In this document: positions 45,601 through 53,772 of the stretch, piece after piece
How the letters are laid out: each line of letters starts with the position of its first letter
How positions within the stretch are numbered: position 1 is the stretch's first letter
Origin: Bryobacteraceae bacterium
GTDB lineage: Bacteria; Acidobacteriota; Terriglobia; Bryobacterales; Bryobacteraceae
Reading direction: 5' to 3'
DNA: 64,000 bases
NCBI GenBank assembly: GCA_029975915.1
Contig: JARKOC010000248.1
Location: 77,433-141,432 of the forward strand
Translations under genes and position numbers: made by a program
Notes under the pieces: model-generated
Databases searched by the model: none
What the model was told of the DNA's origin: nothing
Seen by the model: the letters and a program-made list of their open reading frames with translations, nothing else

Positions 45601-46032
45601 TGCACGGGCTGTACGCAGACCGGCGAACAACTCGGACCGTTCAAGAAGCTCGACAAGAAGGGCCCGCAACAGCCCTACTTCGACCCCAGTTCGTTCCGCG
45701 ATCCGCTGTTCTGGTTCCGTCAGACCGGCGTCTTCAAGCCTGGTTCGACTGGCAAGCTCCCGTTCCACGGCCCTGGCTTCTGGCAGCTCAACCCAGCTCT
45801 GTTCAAGAACTTCAAGGTCACCGAACGGATCAACGTCGAGTTCCGCGCCGAGTCGAACAACCTGGCGCACAACACCCGCTGGAGCAACCCATCGGGTTCC
45901 TCCGCCAGCCAGCAGTTGAACGCCGATGGATCGCTGAACACCAGCGTGGCCGACCCGCTGCGTGGTTTCGCGACCATCACAGGTGCGGATTCCTTCCGCC
46001 AATTCCGCTTTGGCATGCGCTTGCAGTTCTAA
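42616..46032 (+). CDS. Oar-like TonB-dependent outer-membrane receptor (copy 2)
   Basis: The ATG at 42616 starts MKIRTLLGLTCAVLLLAVLAAAPASAQ, a clear signal peptide; upstream codons in the frame are intergenic. The 1,138 residues align along the whole length with copy 1, for instance the same GSIVGTVEDPTGAVVPGATITL, plug and barrel, and QFRFGMRLQF at the end. Differences cluster in short loops such as the residues following the plug and the barrel tips. The pair is a recent tandem duplication. Divergence in the loops points to different ligands. Its own terminator follows at 46053. Confidence 0.9.
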   Translation: MKIRTLLGLTCAVLLLAVLAAAPASAQVLYGSIVGTVEDPTGAVVPGATITLTNPATGLTRETRGDEQGRYTIPNILPGSYEVKITAQGFRTSTRTGVEISINTVTRVDMRLEVGQMTEQVTVSASAVALQTDKSDVRTELASQAITNMPLPGYRNYQTLINLVPGATPANFQNAVVDTPGRALTTNVNGTARNTNNTLTDGAANINVWLPHHTAYVQPVESIDTVNITTNSFDAEQGMAGGAAITVSTKSGTNEIHGSGFWFHNNQHLNTAPYFRSSTYKGLPLTIFNQGGGTVGGPIKKDKLFYFFSFERTMERTGYEGNYSVAPAEMRNGDFSKWTSIGIIYDPATAPMTSNPIGRTPFAGNIIPQARQSTIFRNIYNKMPLPNQQSPTDPVYNLSGNYYANATLKLDRNQYDVKINYAMTDKLMIWGKYSRMDAPVKGAYPFGELGGGALGTDGEGDTRTQLPVIGYNYTFSPTFFMDGVFGYTRMDQSVLLPGTDRNVGLDEWKIPGTNGGIQYANDKRYGGAPHLTGLSFSDIGFSATWAPVWRLEQGYTYTTNFSKIQGAHEFRWGFEGRKLMMDHWQPETANPRGAITFAGGAVQHPTENTTLRSGSGFAAALLGLVSNYSKSIQYFEMKTREWQFAGYFRDRWQVNRKLTLNLGLRYEYYPLINRGDRGIERWDPATNIVYFGGIGNTPRNVGITVSKKLFAPRIGFAYRIGDNNVIRAGYGITYDAVPFGRPLRGLYPATLTGSWVPPVAFGWYNTVDQGIPPVPTPDISSGQGILPVNLDMGPRSPWGGMLHRGYIQSWNFTFERKLPWEMVGSVGYVATNTIRQMMDRNINTVGPGLGGSTANLPLAKLYGRTIGTSMWDGIGYATYNSLQATLNKNFTHGLFMKSSFTWGKALNMADDTGWAGLWGWSWEPMMNRNYGYAGYDRKYMFTNAWVYELPFGKGQKFGIDNKALDFILGGWRVNGTFYAYTGTPFYISGSGSSLLCTGCTQTGEQLGPFKKLDKKGPQQPYFDPSSFRDPLFWFRQTGVFKPGSTGKLPFHGPGFWQLNPALFKNFKVTERINVEFRAESNNLAHNTRWSNPSGSSASQQLNADGSLNTSVADPLRGFATITGADSFRQFRFGMRLQF

Positions 46033-46052
46033 GCGCCGGGCCAAACCAAATC

Positions 46053-46087
46053 AAGGGGGCGTCCCGCAAGGGGCGCCCTCTTTCTGT
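46053..46087 (+). terminator. Intrinsic terminator after receptor copy 2
   Basis: A 13-bp stem with G-T pairs (46053-46065 with 46070-46082) closed by a GCAA tetraloop is followed by TTT. It lies 21 bp after the receptor stop. Although the two receptors arose by duplication, this hairpin differs in sequence from the one after copy 1. Confidence 0.8.
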
Positions 46088-46178
46088 CTTCAGGACACGC
46101 CCGCCCCCGCCGGGCATCTCATTCGTGGCTTCCGCCTGATCCTGCGCCGCGGGAAGCCCTCCCTCTCAACCAAATATA

Positions 46179-47849
46179 ATGGCACCAATGTCTTTCCCGT
46201 CCTTTTCGCGCCGTCAGTTCGGCGCTTTCATTCCCGCGGCCCTCGCCGCCCAATCGCCCTCATCGATTCAATACGACGCCGCCCTCGTCCGCCGTCATGA
46301 TGAGTATGTCGACAACTTGATCTCACAGCAGATCACCTCCCCATCCGATCCAAACCGCGGAAACTTCCCCGACGCTTACGGTATCTTCTTCGCGGGCACC
46401 CCCGGAGGGATCATCGATGCGTGCGTGACCGCGCTCGCCTGCCCTCAATCCAAACACCATGGCTCGCCGGTCCTCATGGAGAGGATCCGGCTGGCCGCCG
46501 GCTGGATGGCCCGGAATCAACTCCCATCGGGGAACTTCGACCTGCCCACGACGAATTTCAACTCCCCGCCCGATACCGCCTTCATCACCCACGGGCTCGC
46601 CGCCGCCGCTCTCAACGCCCGCCGCACGAAACTCGCCGAAGTCAGCGGGCTCATCGAACCGATCCTTCGGCGGATGGCGGACGCGCTCGCCATCGGCGGA
46701 GTCCATACGCCTAACCATCGCTGGGTGGTGTGCGAAGCGCTGTCGCAGATGTACGAACTGTTCAAGGAGGACGCCTGCCTCCGCCGCATCGATCAGTGGT
46801 TGAAGGAGACCATCGACATCGACGCCGACGGCCAGTTCAACGAACGTTCGACGACGATCTACAACGCTGTTACCGACAAAGCCCTGACCGTCATCGCGCA
46901 CAAGCTCAACCGGCCTGAACTGCTTGATCCCGTCCGCCGCAATCTCGATTCGATGTTGTATCTGCTCCATCCCGGCGGAGAAGTCGTCACCGAAATCTCG
47001 ACCCGCCAGGATGCCTTTGAACGCGGCGATATGCGCCGCTATTGGTTCCCGCTGTACTATCTCGCCGTCCGCGACAACAATGGCCGCTACGCCGCGCTGG
47101 CCCGCCAGTACGCCGGTCACGCGTCGCTCTCGATGTCGATGATCTATCCCGAACTGCGGCAGCCGCTGCCGGCCAGCGAGCCGTTGCCGGACAACTACGT
47201 CCGTGAGATGAACGCCATCAATACCGCCCGCATCCGCCGCGGGCCGCGCAGCGCCACGGTTCTCTGGAACCGCGTGAACCGCTTCTTCACGTTCCGCAAC
47301 GGCGGCTGCGTCGTTGAGGGCGTGCGGTTCGCGTCGGCCTTTTTTGGCAAGGGCCAGTTCGTGCCGCAGGAGATGAAGAAGGTGGACGGCGGATGGCAGT
47401 TGACGCAGACCCTGGAAGGGCCTTATTACCAGCCGCTCGAACCTTCTCGGCCTGTGGCGGTCCAAGACTACCGCGCCTCGGTCGCGGACAGGCGGCGGAC
47501 CGAGGTGTGCAAGTTCACCCAAATAGCCACCATCCGGGAAACGTCATCCGGATTCGAAGTTGAGATTGTGGCCGAAGGCACGCCGAACGTGCCGGTGTCC
47601 ATCGAAATCCTGTTCCGGCAGGGAACGCAACTCGAAGGGGTCAAACCGGCTGCGGCCGCGGATTCATTCCTGCTGGCCTCGGGCCATGCCACTGCGCGCA
47701 TGGGCAAGGACTCGATCCGCGTCGGTCCCGGCCTCGGCATCCACCAATGGACGCAGTTGCGCGGCGCCGCGCCCAAACTGCCCGGCCCATCGGTGTATCT
47801 CTGCGGCCTTGCCCCGTTGCGGCACACCCTCAAAATCGACTGCGTTTGA
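46179..47849 (+). CDS. Tat-exported protein, possible glycan-processing enzyme
   Basis: The 556-residue protein begins with a twin-arginine-type signal (SRRQFGAFIPAALAAQ). The body is alpha-helical with repeated aromatic/charged motifs, such as DTAFITHGLAAAALN, WVVCEALSQMYELF and RRYWFPLYYLAVRDNNGRYAAL, which resembles the alpha/alpha-barrel of polysaccharide lyases or heparinase-like enzymes. C-terminal beta-rich sequence follows (IEILFRQGTQLEG). I do not recognise a named family. Its placement after receptor copies suggests extracellular carbohydrate handling. TATAAT at 46175-46180 overlaps the ATG; a start at 46188 would then give a leaderless mRNA. Confidence 0.55.
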   Translation: MAPMSFPSFSRRQFGAFIPAALAAQSPSSIQYDAALVRRHDEYVDNLISQQITSPSDPNRGNFPDAYGIFFAGTPGGIIDACVTALACPQSKHHGSPVLMERIRLAAGWMARNQLPSGNFDLPTTNFNSPPDTAFITHGLAAAALNARRTKLAEVSGLIEPILRRMADALAIGGVHTPNHRWVVCEALSQMYELFKEDACLRRIDQWLKETIDIDADGQFNERSTTIYNAVTDKALTVIAHKLNRPELLDPVRRNLDSMLYLLHPGGEVVTEISTRQDAFERGDMRRYWFPLYYLAVRDNNGRYAALARQYAGHASLSMSMIYPELRQPLPASEPLPDNYVREMNAINTARIRRGPRSATVLWNRVNRFFTFRNGGCVVEGVRFASAFFGKGQFVPQEMKKVDGGWQLTQTLEGPYYQPLEPSRPVAVQDYRASVADRRRTEVCKFTQIATIRETSSGFEVEIVAEGTPNVPVSIEILFRQGTQLEGVKPAAAADSFLLASGHATARMGKDSIRVGPGLGIHQWTQLRGAAPKLPGPSVYLCGLAPLRHTLKIDCV

Positions 47850-47912
47850 AGCGGCCGTCATCGGCGCCGTCATTGCATCGCGCGCGTTGTTAGTCAGGTA
47901 GTCATGATTCTT

Positions 47913-47942
47913 TATCAATTTGTCTTGATAGGAGTGTATACT
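47913..47942 (+). promoter_or_regulatory. Candidate promoter/operator before the SnoaL-like gene
   Basis: TATCAA, a six-base spacer and TTGATA (47913-47918 with 47925-47930) form an inverted repeat. A TATACT -10-like hexamer follows at 47937-47942. The ATG at 47954 is only 11 bases downstream, so the leader would be very short. The inverted repeat occupies the -35 region, where a repressor would block transcription. Confidence 0.4.
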
Positions 47943-47953
47943 GGACCACTCCT

Positions 47954-48355
47954 ATGTCACAAGCCAACGTTGACCTCATGAAGAGCCTATATGACGCCTT
48001 TGCCCGCGGCGACGCGGCGGCCGTGCTCGGCGGCATGGATCCGGGCATTGTCTGGAATGAGGCTGAGAACTTCCCCTACGCCGACCGCAACCCCTATGTG
48101 GGGCCGGTGGCCGTGGCCGGGGGCGTCTTCGGACGCATCGCCGCCGAGTGGGATGACTTTCGAGTAGTGCCCGAGGAGTTGCTCGACGCCGGCGACACGG
48201 TGGTGGCGCTGGGGCGGTACAGCGGGACGTACAAGTCGACCGGGAAGTCGATCAACGCCCAGTTTGTACACGTCTGGCGCCTGAGCCAAGGCAAGGTGAC
48301 GCGATTCCAGCAGTACGCCGACACTGCGCAGACATTGGCTGCCACCAGGGGCTGA
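47954..48355 (+). CDS. SnoaL-like / NTF2-fold protein
   Basis: The 133-residue protein starts MSQANVDLMKSLYDAFARGDAAAVLGGMDPGIVW, the opening helix of SnoaL-like polyketide-cyclase and NTF2-fold proteins. The remaining strands (GRYSGTYKSTGKSINAQFVHVWRLSQGKVTRFQQYAD) complete the cone-shaped fold. Members bind small hydrophobic ligands or catalyse isomerisations, but no ligand is predictable. It is short, without a signal peptide, so cytoplasmic. Very short leader, see the promoter entry. Confidence 0.8.
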   Translation: MSQANVDLMKSLYDAFARGDAAAVLGGMDPGIVWNEAENFPYADRNPYVGPVAVAGGVFGRIAAEWDDFRVVPEELLDAGDTVVALGRYSGTYKSTGKSINAQFVHVWRLSQGKVTRFQQYADTAQTLAATRG

Positions 48356-48362
48356 GACACCA

Positions 48363-48989
48363 TCAACGCCTGGGGGTAGGGCGCGGCGCGACGGCTCCGG
48401 CTGCGACTGGAATTGGACTATGCGAACAGGCGGCGGCCGCTTTCGGTTGTTTCGCCAAGGATCTCACGTGGTCGAGCAACGGTTTCACCCTGACGCCCGG
48501 CGGGACATGCGCTGGCAGGGCGGCTTTGGCGTCGGTTTCGCCCAGCAGCCGTTCCTGCTGGATCTGCCTGAGCTGGTTGAGGCTGCGGAACATCAGTCGC
48601 TCGTGGGAGCTGCGGTAACGGGCCAGCTTCTCGCTGCGCCCGAATGAGCCGGGCGCGCCCAGATCGATGTCGGTGAACAGCTCCATTTCGCGGATCTTGT
48701 AGAGTTGCCAGGCGGCGAAAATGACCATGTCCAGCAGGGTGTTTTCGGTGGCGCCAACGGGTTTGAACTCATCGAGATACTGTTTTCGTAGAGCTTCGTA
48801 GGCGGCGCGCATCTCCGGCGCCACTGCGTTTTCCAGTTTTGTCGCGCGCAGGCCGTGGGTGACGGCATTTCGTGAAGAACGGGCCTTGCCGGCCTCGGTT
48901 TTGGGACCGGTGATGCAGCGCACCCCCTCACTGCGTCCGGTGTGGACGGCATCGTGCGGGCCGGTGGCTGGAATCGTCGTCTCGGTCAT
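48363..48989 (-). CDS. Lineage-specific hypothetical protein (GPKTEAGKARSS family)
   Basis: The start at 48989 follows an AAGGAG ribosome site; upstream codons are not needed. The 208 residues contain GPKTEAGKARSSRNAVTHGLRA near residue 30, a motif recurring in many acidobacterial proteins of unknown function. A helical central part (YEALRKQYLDEFKPVGATENTLLDMVIFAAWQLYKIREMEL) with basic residues follows, and a proline-rich tail. Such proteins often occur in multiple copies near mobile DNA, which fits this accessory region. No function can be given. Confidence 0.65.
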   Translation of the reverse strand: MTETTIPATGPHDAVHTGRSEGVRCITGPKTEAGKARSSRNAVTHGLRATKLENAVAPEMRAAYEALRKQYLDEFKPVGATENTLLDMVIFAAWQLYKIREMELFTDIDLGAPGSFGRSEKLARYRSSHERLMFRSLNQLRQIQQERLLGETDAKAALPAHVPPGVRVKPLLDHVRSLAKQPKAAAACSHSPIPVAAGAVAPRPTPRR

Positions 48990-49195
48990 CTCTGGGCGCT
49001 CCTTGCCGCCCCAGGCAGAGCATAGACCGGCAGGCACGCAATGGCCCGGCACATCTGAGGCAAAGTTTATGTAAGTAATTAAAATTAAATGCTTTAAGAA
49101 ATTTAGAAGAAATCGCTATTCGCGTGATCGCACACACGAGCAGGGTGCTTGGAATTGTTTGGTTGCGCTTCAGCCCCCAGGCCGCTCGATGGCGC

Positions 49196-49564
49196 TTACT
49201 TGGACTGTGTGGCGGTGAACTCGCCCGTGACGCTGTATTCGGGCACGCTCACCGTGCCGGCGATCTTGGTCGCCGATTCGACAATCCCGTCATAGGCGAC
49301 GGTGAGCGGATTGCCTTCGTACTGCGACTTGTAGCTCCAGGTCACCCGCTTGCCTTCGATTTTTCCGGTGATCTCGACCTTGCCGTTGGCGGATTCACAG
49401 CTCCCTGTGAGGTCGGCGTCCTTTTGGGTGAAGGTGCAGTTCTGGGTGCTCTCGTTGCCCGCGATGCTGTTCTGGACCTGCCATTTGCCGGTCAAGGAAA
49501 TGGGATCGTCGGCGAAGGCGGCGGCGGACAGGATCAAAACCGGGACGAGAAATAGACTTTTCAT
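49196..49564 (-). CDS. Small secreted beta-barrel protein of unknown function
   Basis: The 122-residue protein has a signal peptide (SLFLVPVLILSAAAFADD). Its body is all-beta, with GKWQVQNSIAGNES, CTFTQKDADLTGSC, GKVEITGKIEGKRVTWSY and a final GTVSVPEYSVTGEF, alternating as in lipocalin-like or calycin barrels. Two cysteines (C43 and C56) may form a disulfide. Similar proteins are common in acidobacterial genomes without known role. It stands alone on the minus strand with no clear partner. Confidence 0.6.
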   Translation of the reverse strand: MKSLFLVPVLILSAAAFADDPISLTGKWQVQNSIAGNESTQNCTFTQKDADLTGSCESANGKVEITGKIEGKRVTWSYKSQYEGNPLTVAYDGIVESATKIAGTVSVPEYSVTGEFTATQSK

Positions 49565-49741
49565 AGGGGTGGCTTTCGGGTGGCGCTTGAGTTCAGGCTA
49601 TGAGGATAAGGTAGTGGAGGCGAGCCGGGAAGGCAAGAAGAAGTTCGTCGGTGTGGACGGAGGGCTTTGGCATTTGCGCGGAGTACCGGCAAGGGCATCT
49701 TGGGCCCACGGGTCCCCGAAGTTATGATGAGATTCTGAGCC

Positions 49742-51907
49742 ATGCGCGCCGTCCTCCTGCTTGCCCTCCTCACTACGGGCTTTTACTGGAAGCTCGCTCT
49801 CACCCGCCAATACGTCTGGTATGACCACCCGGACATGGCCTACCTCGAATTACCCCGAATTCAGTTCATCGCCAGTGAAGTCCATCGGGGACGGTTCCCC
49901 CTCTGGGACCCGCACATTTGGATGGGCCAGCCGCTCATCGGTCAGACCCAACCAGGCCCGCTCAACCCCCTCAACCTGCTATTCGTCCTGCTCCCATTGC
50001 GCGACGGCGCCCTCCGCCCGGAGTTCCTCAACTGGTACTTCGTCCTCATGCACTTTATTGCCGCGCTCGGGGCCTACGCCTTATGCCGCCACCTCCGCCG
50101 CTCGCGCGCCGCTTCCATCGCCGGCGCCTGCGTCTTCTCCTTTGGTGGATTCACGGGCAGCGCCCCCTGGCTTGACGTCCTGAGCGGAGCCATCTGGATC
50201 CCCTTCATCTGCCTTTTCTTCCTCCGCTCCATCCGTGGCCCCAAACCCCTGGCCAACGCCGGACTCTGCGGCTTCATGCTCGGCGTCTCCTGGCTCAGCG
50301 GCCACCACGAAGTCCCACTCATGATTTCGTTTGCACTTGCCATCGCCTGGCTCCTGCTGGTGTTCAGGCGCGGGTGGCGCATGCTGGCTCCCGCCGCGGC
50401 TTCATTCGTCGTCGCCGGCCTGTGCGCCGCGGTTCAGCTTTGGCCCACTTGGGAGTTCGGGCGTCTTGCCCTTCGCTGGGGTCCCATTAGCCCCCGTCCG
50501 GTCGGCTGGAACGATGTCGTTTCCTACCTGTCCTCCGAAATGTATTCGCTCACGCCGCGTGGCCTCGCCGGAATCGTCCTTCCGGGCCAAGGCACAATCG
50601 GTGACTCGAGCGGCTACCTGGGACTGACCGCGGCCGCACTCGCCCTCATCGCGGTCTGGACCGCCTGGCGGATGCCCCCAGTCCGCTGGTTCGCCACCCT
50701 CGGCTGCGTCTCTATCGTCTATGCCCTCGGCGGATTCACCGCTTTCCACGGCATTATCTACAGCCTCATCCCCATACTCGACAAAGCCCGGGTCCCCATC
50801 CGGGCGTTGAGCCTTACCTGTCTCGCCCTGGCCCTGCTGGCCTCCTATGGCCTGGACATCCTACTCCGCCGCCCCGGAGCCACTTGGATAACAAGCGCCG
50901 CGCGCCTGGCCGGCATCCTTGGCGCGGCGCTCATCCTCGGTTCCGCGGCCGGAATCCTGGCCTTCGGCGATGCCATGGCCCTGGCTGGCTGGACCGCCCT
51001 CGCCGCCGCTGGCGTGTTATCCGCATGGCGTGCTGGCCGCCTCAGCCGCCCCGTCGTCCTTACACTCCTACTTTTTCTCATGCTCACGGAGATGTACGCC
51101 TTCCATACCCGCTCCTGGCAAAGCTCCTTCTCCGAGCACGGCCAGCGCTTCGCCCGCGCCATGACCGCACACGACGAACTCGCCGCTTTCCTGCGCCGCG
51201 AGCCGGCCCCGAACCGCGTGGCCGTCAATGACCAGGACATCCCCGCCAACTTCGGTGACCTTTACTCGATCAACACCACCGAGGGATACACAGCCGGCGT
51301 CACCGCAAACCTCCACCGCTTCGGCCGCCATGCTGCCAAGGGCCAGCGCCTTTACAGTGTCACCCATTACCTCGCCCGCCAGCCCGGCCGGCCGGACCAC
51401 ATTGACTCCTATGAGGGCGCAGAAGGCGTCAAGGCCTTCCGTGTCCCCGGCGCCTTGCCCCGCGCGCGCGCCGTCCATGAGACCGCCACTGTCAGCCACT
51501 TAAGCGCGCTTGAACCCCTTCTCAACAGCCCAGAGTTTGACCCAGCACGCACGGTTGCGCTCATCGGTAGCGCGCCGGCGCTCGAGCGATGTGAATCCGG
51601 CCGGGTGGACATTGCCACATACGCGCCCAACCGGGTCCGCATCAAGGCCCGGATGGGATGCCGCGGCATGGTCGTGCTGAGCGATACCTTTTATCCCGGC
51701 TGGCGCGCCTATGTGGACGGCCGCGAAACGCCCATTTGGGAAGCCTACGGCGCTGTGCGTGGTGTCGTCGTCGAATCCGGCCAGCACGAAATCGAATTCC
51801 GTTACCGGCCCGTCTCCGTCTACGGAGGCGCCGTCCTCACTGCCATCGGCCTCATGCTGGCCCTCGGCTGCGGAATCGCCGTCTTGCCCTTCCGCCGTCA
51901 AGCTTAG
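49742..51907 (+). CDS. YfhO-like polytopic membrane protein
   Basis: The 721-residue protein has about ten hydrophobic segments in the first 450 residues, beginning RAVLLLALLTTGFYWKLALTRQ, and includes the YfhO-type motif HPDMAYLELPRIQFI and the IWMGQPLIGQTQPGPLNP loop. The C-terminal portion is a beta-rich extracytoplasmic domain with VVLSDTFYPGWRAYVDGRETPIW, a characteristic YfhO ending. YfhO proteins of firmicutes glycosylate lipoteichoic acid; in acidobacteria the acceptor is unknown. It belongs to the GT-C glycosyltransferase-like group. Confidence 0.8.
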   Translation: MRAVLLLALLTTGFYWKLALTRQYVWYDHPDMAYLELPRIQFIASEVHRGRFPLWDPHIWMGQPLIGQTQPGPLNPLNLLFVLLPLRDGALRPEFLNWYFVLMHFIAALGAYALCRHLRRSRAASIAGACVFSFGGFTGSAPWLDVLSGAIWIPFICLFFLRSIRGPKPLANAGLCGFMLGVSWLSGHHEVPLMISFALAIAWLLLVFRRGWRMLAPAAASFVVAGLCAAVQLWPTWEFGRLALRWGPISPRPVGWNDVVSYLSSEMYSLTPRGLAGIVLPGQGTIGDSSGYLGLTAAALALIAVWTAWRMPPVRWFATLGCVSIVYALGGFTAFHGIIYSLIPILDKARVPIRALSLTCLALALLASYGLDILLRRPGATWITSAARLAGILGAALILGSAAGILAFGDAMALAGWTALAAAGVLSAWRAGRLSRPVVLTLLLFLMLTEMYAFHTRSWQSSFSEHGQRFARAMTAHDELAAFLRREPAPNRVAVNDQDIPANFGDLYSINTTEGYTAGVTANLHRFGRHAAKGQRLYSVTHYLARQPGRPDHIDSYEGAEGVKAFRVPGALPRARAVHETATVSHLSALEPLLNSPEFDPARTVALIGSAPALERCESGRVDIATYAPNRVRIKARMGCRGMVVLSDTFYPGWRAYVDGRETPIWEAYGAVRGVVVESGQHEIEFRYRPVSVYGGAVLTAIGLMLALGCGIAVLPFRRQA

Positions 51908-52223
51908 CGCGCCGGTAGCGCCGGTTGCGCTATCTCCTCAACCGCCGGGGTGCGCTCCACTCACGCCAGCGCCCGCCTCTGCGCCGCCGTGACCGGCTTG
52001 GCCGGAACGGGCCGGCGGGGACGGCGGCGTCGCACGGCGGCGGCCGGGAGACCGGAAACGGAACGAATTCGGCCAACGTCGCAGAGCCGTTTGCGAGCTT
52101 CATCAGAATCACGATGTGGTCGAATCAGGCTGAGTAGTTCGCGAGGCGGGTACAAGAGTTTGTTGTATCCTTTATGGAACCGTGGATCCGCGATGGATTC
52201 ACCCAGCCTTTCGGGAGAACTGC
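51908..52223. other. Intergenic stretch carrying the first inverted-repeat copy
   Basis: These 316 bp hold no confident gene. The first half is extremely GC-rich. From 52081 the forward copy of a dispersed repeat begins, described separately, and is followed by a GAGTAGTTCGC tail. A GGGAGAA ribosome site belongs to the PQQ-propeller gene at 52224. Confidence 0.6.
52081..52142 (+). repeat. Dispersed ~45-bp repeat, copy 1 (forward)
   Basis: It reads GCAGAGC, a variable part, then ATCACGATGTGGTCG and ATCAGGCTGAGTAGTTCGC. Copies 1 and 3 are forward; copies 2 and 4 are inverted. This copy is upstream of the PQQ-propeller gene at 52224. Copies share enough sequence to form ends of a transposable unit, though no transposase is visible. 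Confidence 0.7.
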
Positions 52224-53405
52224 ATGAAGTGGATGTCAGGTTACTGGCTCATGTGGGCGGTGGTGATGCTGGCGGTAGGAACTGCGGTGGGGAGCGGACA
52301 GGAACTCCTGTGGGAGTCGAAACTCGGATTCACGGGTGTTGGTCCAATCGCTGTCTCGGGCGGGGTGGTGGTGACGGGCAACACTACGGCGAACAAGGGG
52401 ACCGTCGGGCTCGACGAGCAGACGGGCAAGTTGCTTTGGCGTCTGCCGGGCCAGATGAAGAATGGTCCGGCGGCGGACGGCAGTCATGCTTATACAATCA
52501 GCCTGGTTTCGGGAGACAACTACCGTTTGACCGCGGCCGACCTTAAGACGGGGAAAGTAGTGTGGACATTCGAAGCGCGCGGCTTGGGTAGCACGACGGA
52601 CCTGCGCGCTGACGGGGGCCGGGTGTACGTGGCCGGCGACGACGGTGTGGCACGCGCGTTCGATGCCGTGACCGGGAAGCTCCTCTGGGAGTTCAGGTAC
52701 AGTCCGGGTAAGGGGATGTGCCCGACAACGATAACGCAATCGGGCGGCTTCGTCTACTTCGGCGGGGGCGAGGAAAACTACGCCAAATCGCAGGGCGTGT
52801 TTCTCTGGGCGCTGGACGCGGCGACGGGGAAGGAGGCGTGGCGATTCGCGGCCAAGCCGGAGACGTGGTCGAGGATTGGGGAGTGCGTCACGGCGCCGGC
52901 GGTGAGTGACGGCGTGGTGGCGGTTGCAGGCGCGCATATCGTGTATGGACTGGACGCACGGACAGGCGCGGAGAAATGGAAACAGCAGGTGATGCGGCAG
53001 GTGGAGGGAAGGCTGAGAGCCCGGAACCTGTCAGCGCCACACATCATGGGCGGCATGGTGTACGCCATGTTTGAAGAGGGCCTCGGTGGGTGGGCTCTGA
53101 AGACGGGTGCCCCGGCGTTCGAATTCGCGGGCCGCTTTCCACCGGACCAGGACACTCGAAGTATCGCGTCTGCCGACGGAATCCTTTATTTCACGTCGAA
53201 TTTTGAGACTCCGGAGATGCAAGGCAACCGGCAGGGGTTCCTGTATGCGCTAGACCCGGCGACGAAACAGATCCGGTGGAAACACCGCGTCAACCGCCCG
53301 TCGCAATATAACGACCCCGCGGTTTGGCCGACCAGTTGCTTCGCGCTCGGAGAGGGGGCGGTGTATTACGAGAACTACGGGTTCGTGGCGAAGGTAAAGC
53401 GGTAG
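52224..53405 (+). CDS. PQQ-type beta-propeller secreted protein
   Basis: The start at 52224 follows GGGAGAA and gives 393 residues beginning with a signal segment (MWAVVMLAVGTAVGSGQ). Repeated outer-strand motifs of PQQ-like propellers are present: TGKLLWRLPGQM, TGKVVWTFEARG, TGKLLWEFRYS, TGKEAWRFAAKP and TGAEKWKQQV. About six repeats close a propeller. There are no cofactor-binding or alcohol-dehydrogenase catalytic motifs, so a binding role is more likely than catalysis. Inverted copies of the 45-bp repeat flank the gene closely on both sides, so it may be mobile cargo. Confidence 0.8.
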   Translation: MKWMSGYWLMWAVVMLAVGTAVGSGQELLWESKLGFTGVGPIAVSGGVVVTGNTTANKGTVGLDEQTGKLLWRLPGQMKNGPAADGSHAYTISLVSGDNYRLTAADLKTGKVVWTFEARGLGSTTDLRADGGRVYVAGDDGVARAFDAVTGKLLWEFRYSPGKGMCPTTITQSGGFVYFGGGEENYAKSQGVFLWALDAATGKEAWRFAAKPETWSRIGECVTAPAVSDGVVAVAGAHIVYGLDARTGAEKWKQQVMRQVEGRLRARNLSAPHIMGGMVYAMFEEGLGGWALKTGAPAFEFAGRFPPDQDTRSIASADGILYFTSNFETPEMQGNRQGFLYALDPATKQIRWKHRVNRPSQYNDPAVWPTSCFALGEGAVYYENYGFVAKVKR

Positions 53406-53421
53406 GGGGCCAAGGGGACAT

Positions 53422-53463
53422 CCTGATACAACCGGCTGGTGAATCCCACGAAAGTGGCAGAGC
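53422..53463 (-). repeat. Dispersed ~45-bp repeat, copy 2 (inverted)
   Basis: The plus strand reads CCTGATACAACCGGC, then a CCACGAAAGTGGCAGAGC end. Its reverse complement matches copies 1 and 3 in order: GCTCTGCCACTTTCG first, GTATCAGG last. It closes the unit around the PQQ-propeller gene, 17 bp after that gene's stop. Confidence 0.7.
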
Positions 53464-53693
53464 CGGCTGACACGTTCGCGATTTGAGTTGAATTTGCCCC
53501 TGGTTTGAGCCATGTTCACCTGCCGGGACAGCTATCAAGCCAGCCGGAGACGCATGATGGGCACAATTCTTGCGCTGACGACCTGCCCTCGCCTCACATT
53601 ACGGCACTCCCTGAGCCTGGCGCGGAGCTAAAGTTTGGGACTCTGACCGGTTTCAGGCCCGTTCAACCACCCGAAAACCCTGAAAATCACCAA

Positions 53694-53760
53694 AGTGGCA
53701 GAGCTGTCTGCCACCTTCGACAGAATCACGATGTGGTCGTATCAGGCTGAGCAGTTCGCC
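53694..53760 (+). repeat. Dispersed ~45-bp repeat, copy 3 (forward)
   Basis: It begins with a small palindrome, AAAGTGGCAGA and TCTGCCACCTT around GCTG, and ends ATCACGATGTGGTCG then ATCAGGCTGAGCAGTTCGCC. It is the closest match to copy 1, including the tail after ATCAGG. It precedes the 79-residue ORF. Confidence 0.7.
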
Positions 53761-53772
53761 TGAGCAGTTCGC
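53747..53772 (+). repeat. Perfect 13-bp tandem duplication
   Basis: CTGAGCAGTTCGC occurs twice in direct succession (53747-53759 and 53760-53772), at the junction between repeat copy 3 and the 79-residue ORF. This could be slippage or a footprint of an insertion. Confidence 0.8.
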
